Source: an uncultured Bacteroidales bacterium (GTDB lineage: Bacteria > Bacteroidota > Bacteroidia > Bacteroidales > Paludibacteraceae). Taken from it: DNA of 16,494 nucleotides. A program made the translations under genes and the position numbers. Where the stretch lies: positions 1-16,494 of the forward strand of contig CAMFEN010000006.1 in assembly GCA_945949375.1 (NCBI GenBank), given 5' to 3'. Below, piece after piece: positions 15,156 through 16,494 of the stretch; positions within the stretch are counted from its first letter, which is position 1, and every line of letters begins with the position of its first letter. The notes beneath the pieces are model-generated. The model was not told the origin of the DNA and did not search any database. It saw only the letters and a list, made by a program, of their open reading frames with translations.

Positions 15156-15173
15156 GCAGGCGAGGACGCCTGC
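15156..15173. repeat. GC-rich palindromic element, copy 2 (mdh leader)
   Basis: GCAGGCG (15156-15162), loop AGGA, CGCCTGC (15167-15173) form a 7-bp perfect hairpin followed by GCCCCCGAT. It matches copy 1 (13499-13517 plus TCCCCAAT) except for one extra loop base and a few substitutions. It lies in the predicted 5' untranslated leader of mdh, 37 nt before the start codon on the minus strand. Confidence 0.7.
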
Positions 15174-15201
15174 GCCCCCGATTATTTTCCTATTTCGACC
15201 G

Positions 15202-15233
15202 CAAAGGTACTGCTTTTTCTTGACCCGTGCAAA
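15202..15233 (-). promoter_or_regulatory. Bacteroidetes-type promoter of mdh
   Basis: On the minus strand TTTG (15233-15230), a 20-nt spacer, then TACCTTTG (15209-15202) match the Bacteroidetes consensus in full. Transcription would start near 15195, giving a leader of about 75 nt that contains palindromic element copy 2. Confidence 0.85.
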
Positions 15234-15287
15234 TAAATTTGCATTTTGTAAGGTGAAATAGACAAATTGCCGCAATGCAACGGTAAT

Positions 15288-16187
15288 TTATTGACAAATG
15301 CGGTTAAACTCCTTGGGGACAGGTGTCTCGAAGTGGATGGTCTGCTCTGTGGCGGGGTGGATGAACTCCAGCACGCGGGCATGCAGGCAGAGGCGGTCGG
15401 CAGGCGAGAACTCGTTGCCGTGCCCGTACTTGCGGTCGCCCGATACAGGGTGCCCTTTTGATGCGAGGTGCACACGAATCTGATTCGTGCGTCCCGTCTC
15501 AAGGTTTAGTTCCACCATCGAGAGGTTTTTCTCGGCGTTCTCACGAATGACCTTGTAGTTAGTGATAGCGATATCGCCCCCATCGTCCACGGGCGAGGAA
15601 TAGACCATCGCATTGCGCTTGTCCTCGGTGAGCCATGTGGTGATTTTGCCCTCTTTCTGCTCGAAAATCCCCTCGGCTACCGCCACATAGGTGCGCTTTG
15701 TAACCAGTTGCCGCCAGTAGGTGCGCATATAGTGCTGCAACTCCGGTGTCTTGGCGAACACCAGCAGTCCGCTCGTCTCGCGGTCAAGGCGATGGACGGT
15801 ATAGATGCCCGCCCGTGGGTTCTTCCGACGGACATAGGCTTTCAGGATGGAGAACACCGTGGTCTCCGTAGAGCCTGGGAAAGTGGGCACCGTGAGCAGT
15901 CCCACCTGCTTCTCCACCACGATGAGGTGGTCGTCCTCAAACACCATGCGCAGTTTGGGATGGTGCAGTTGGATGTTTCCTCTGCCGCTGCTAATCACCA
16001 CCGTGTCGCCACTCTGCAGCGGCGTATCGTGTCGCGTCTGCACCGCGCCGTTCACCGTTACGCGGCGCTGACTGAGGAGTTGCTTGACGCTGGTCTTTGC
16101 CATGCCCCCCATCTTCGATTGGATGAAGTCGAGCAGGGCGGTCGGTTGCTCCACGCGGAGCGTAGTATCGTCTTTTTTCTTGTACAT
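15288..16187 (-). CDS. RluA-family RNA pseudouridine synthase
   Basis: Encodes 299 residues from the ATG at 16187 (MYKKKDD). A further upstream ATG at 16214 would add nine residues but overlap the preceding gene by 25 nt, while 16187 lies 2 nt after its stop, so I prefer the shorter form. Residues about 13-63 form an S4 RNA-binding domain ('SVKQLLSQRRVTVNG'). The catalytic domain has the RluA motif HRLDRETSGLLVFAK with nucleophile Asp135, and later 'GRTNQIRVHLA' and 'GHPVSGDRKYG'. It isomerises uridine to pseudouridine in rRNA or tRNA. The exact target (RluD-, RluC- or TruC-like) cannot be fixed here. It is probably co-transcribed with the membrane-protein gene upstream. Confidence 0.93.
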   Translation of the reverse strand: MYKKKDDTTLRVEQPTALLDFIQSKMGGMAKTSVKQLLSQRRVTVNGAVQTRHDTPLQSGDTVVISSGRGNIQLHHPKLRMVFEDDHLIVVEKQVGLLTVPTFPGSTETTVFSILKAYVRRKNPRAGIYTVHRLDRETSGLLVFAKTPELQHYMRTYWRQLVTKRTYVAVAEGIFEQKEGKITTWLTEDKRNAMVYSSPVDDGGDIAITNYKVIRENAEKNLSMVELNLETGRTNQIRVHLASKGHPVSGDRKYGHGNEFSPADRLCLHARVLEFIHPATEQTIHFETPVPKEFNRICQ

Positions 16188-16189
16188 AA

Positions 16190-16494
16190 TCAGTTCTTGC
16201 GTAGTCTCTGCCATGCAACGAAGGCAGAGGCGTTAATAACGAGGTAGAAGAGGAAGAGAACAATGCAGTAGATATTCCCGAGCAGGACATAGAACAATAT
16301 GCCCGCAAGGCTATAGAGTATCCACCAAATCCATGCGTCCATCTTCTGATAGATAAGCCAGAAGTTCGCCATCACGGAGGAGGCAATCATCACCGCCCCT
16401 GCCAGTTTGAGGAGCCATTGGTCAGCCCATGCGTCGTGGTTCAGCACCCGCGTGGTGAAAGCATAGTCCGCCACGATGATAAGCAGAGCAAGCG
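16190..16494 (-). CDS. PnuC-like small integral membrane protein (5' partial)
   Basis: The reading frame is open from the stop (16190-16192) to the window edge, giving about 101 residues of the C-terminal part; the true start lies outside. An internal GTG at 16474 should not be taken as the start, because the frame upstream continues with hydrophobic residues (LALLIIVADY). Three or four membrane segments are seen: around LALLIIVADYAF, LKLAGAVMIASSVMANFWL, WIWWILYSLAGILFYVLLG and YCIVLFLFYLVINASAFVAW. The pattern 'WIWWILYSLAGILFY...G....VLF..YLVI...AFVAW' ending in a basic tail resembles the end of PnuC nicotinamide riboside/mononucleoside transporters. The residue identity is modest, so another small membrane family is possible. 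Confidence 0.55.
   Translation of the reverse strand, partial: LALLIIVADYAFTTRVLNHDAWADQWLLKLAGAVMIASSVMANFWLIYQKMDAWIWWILYSLAGILFYVLLGNIYCIVLFLFYLVINASAFVAWQRLRKN

Overview
The window looks like a chromosomal segment of a member of the Bacteroidales (Bacteroidota). The evidence is a paired SusC/RagA-like TonB-dependent transporter and SusD/RagB-like lipoprotein, C-terminal domains of the type IX secretion (T9SS) sorting kind, and several clear Bacteroidetes promoters (TTTG, about 20 nt, TAnnTTTG). C10 and M6 secreted proteases are also common in this order. The genus cannot be fixed from the sequence alone.

Layout. Bases 1-108 are the last codons of a mazG-like gene. A convergent intergenic inverted repeat separates it from a small lipoprotein gene on the minus strand (214-732). 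Next on the minus strand comes a tRNA-Leu(UAG) (806-887) with its own terminator and promoter. That promoter overlaps the start of a divergent M16 zinc peptidase gene (936-2195).

The core of the window is a plus-strand cluster from 2298 to about 13106. A strong promoter and a structured leader precede susC-like (2442-5738), susD-like (5756-7429), an Ig-like (Big_2) lipoprotein (7459-8709), a large M6 metalloprotease with a T9SS-type C-terminus (8783-11611), a C10 cysteine protease (11636-12727), and an orphan T9SS sorting-domain fragment (12765-13106). Short gaps suggest one operon, with a hairpin at 8729-8765 dividing uptake genes from protease genes. My reading is a protein- or peptide-utilisation locus: two exported proteases of different chemistry cut protein outside the cell, surface lipoproteins capture the products, and the SusC/D pair imports them, as RagAB imports oligopeptides in Porphyromonas. 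By eye the block is more AT-rich than the genes around it.

From 13211 to the end, genes run on the minus strand and look like housekeeping: a short-chain dehydrogenase (13211-14065), malate dehydrogenase (14178-15119, with its own promoter and a strong terminator), an RluA-family pseudouridine synthase (15288-16187), and the 3' part of a small membrane protein resembling PnuC (16190 to the window end). Two copies of a GC-rich palindromic element lie here, one in the mdh leader and one inside the dehydrogenase reading frame, where it appears to have added codons.
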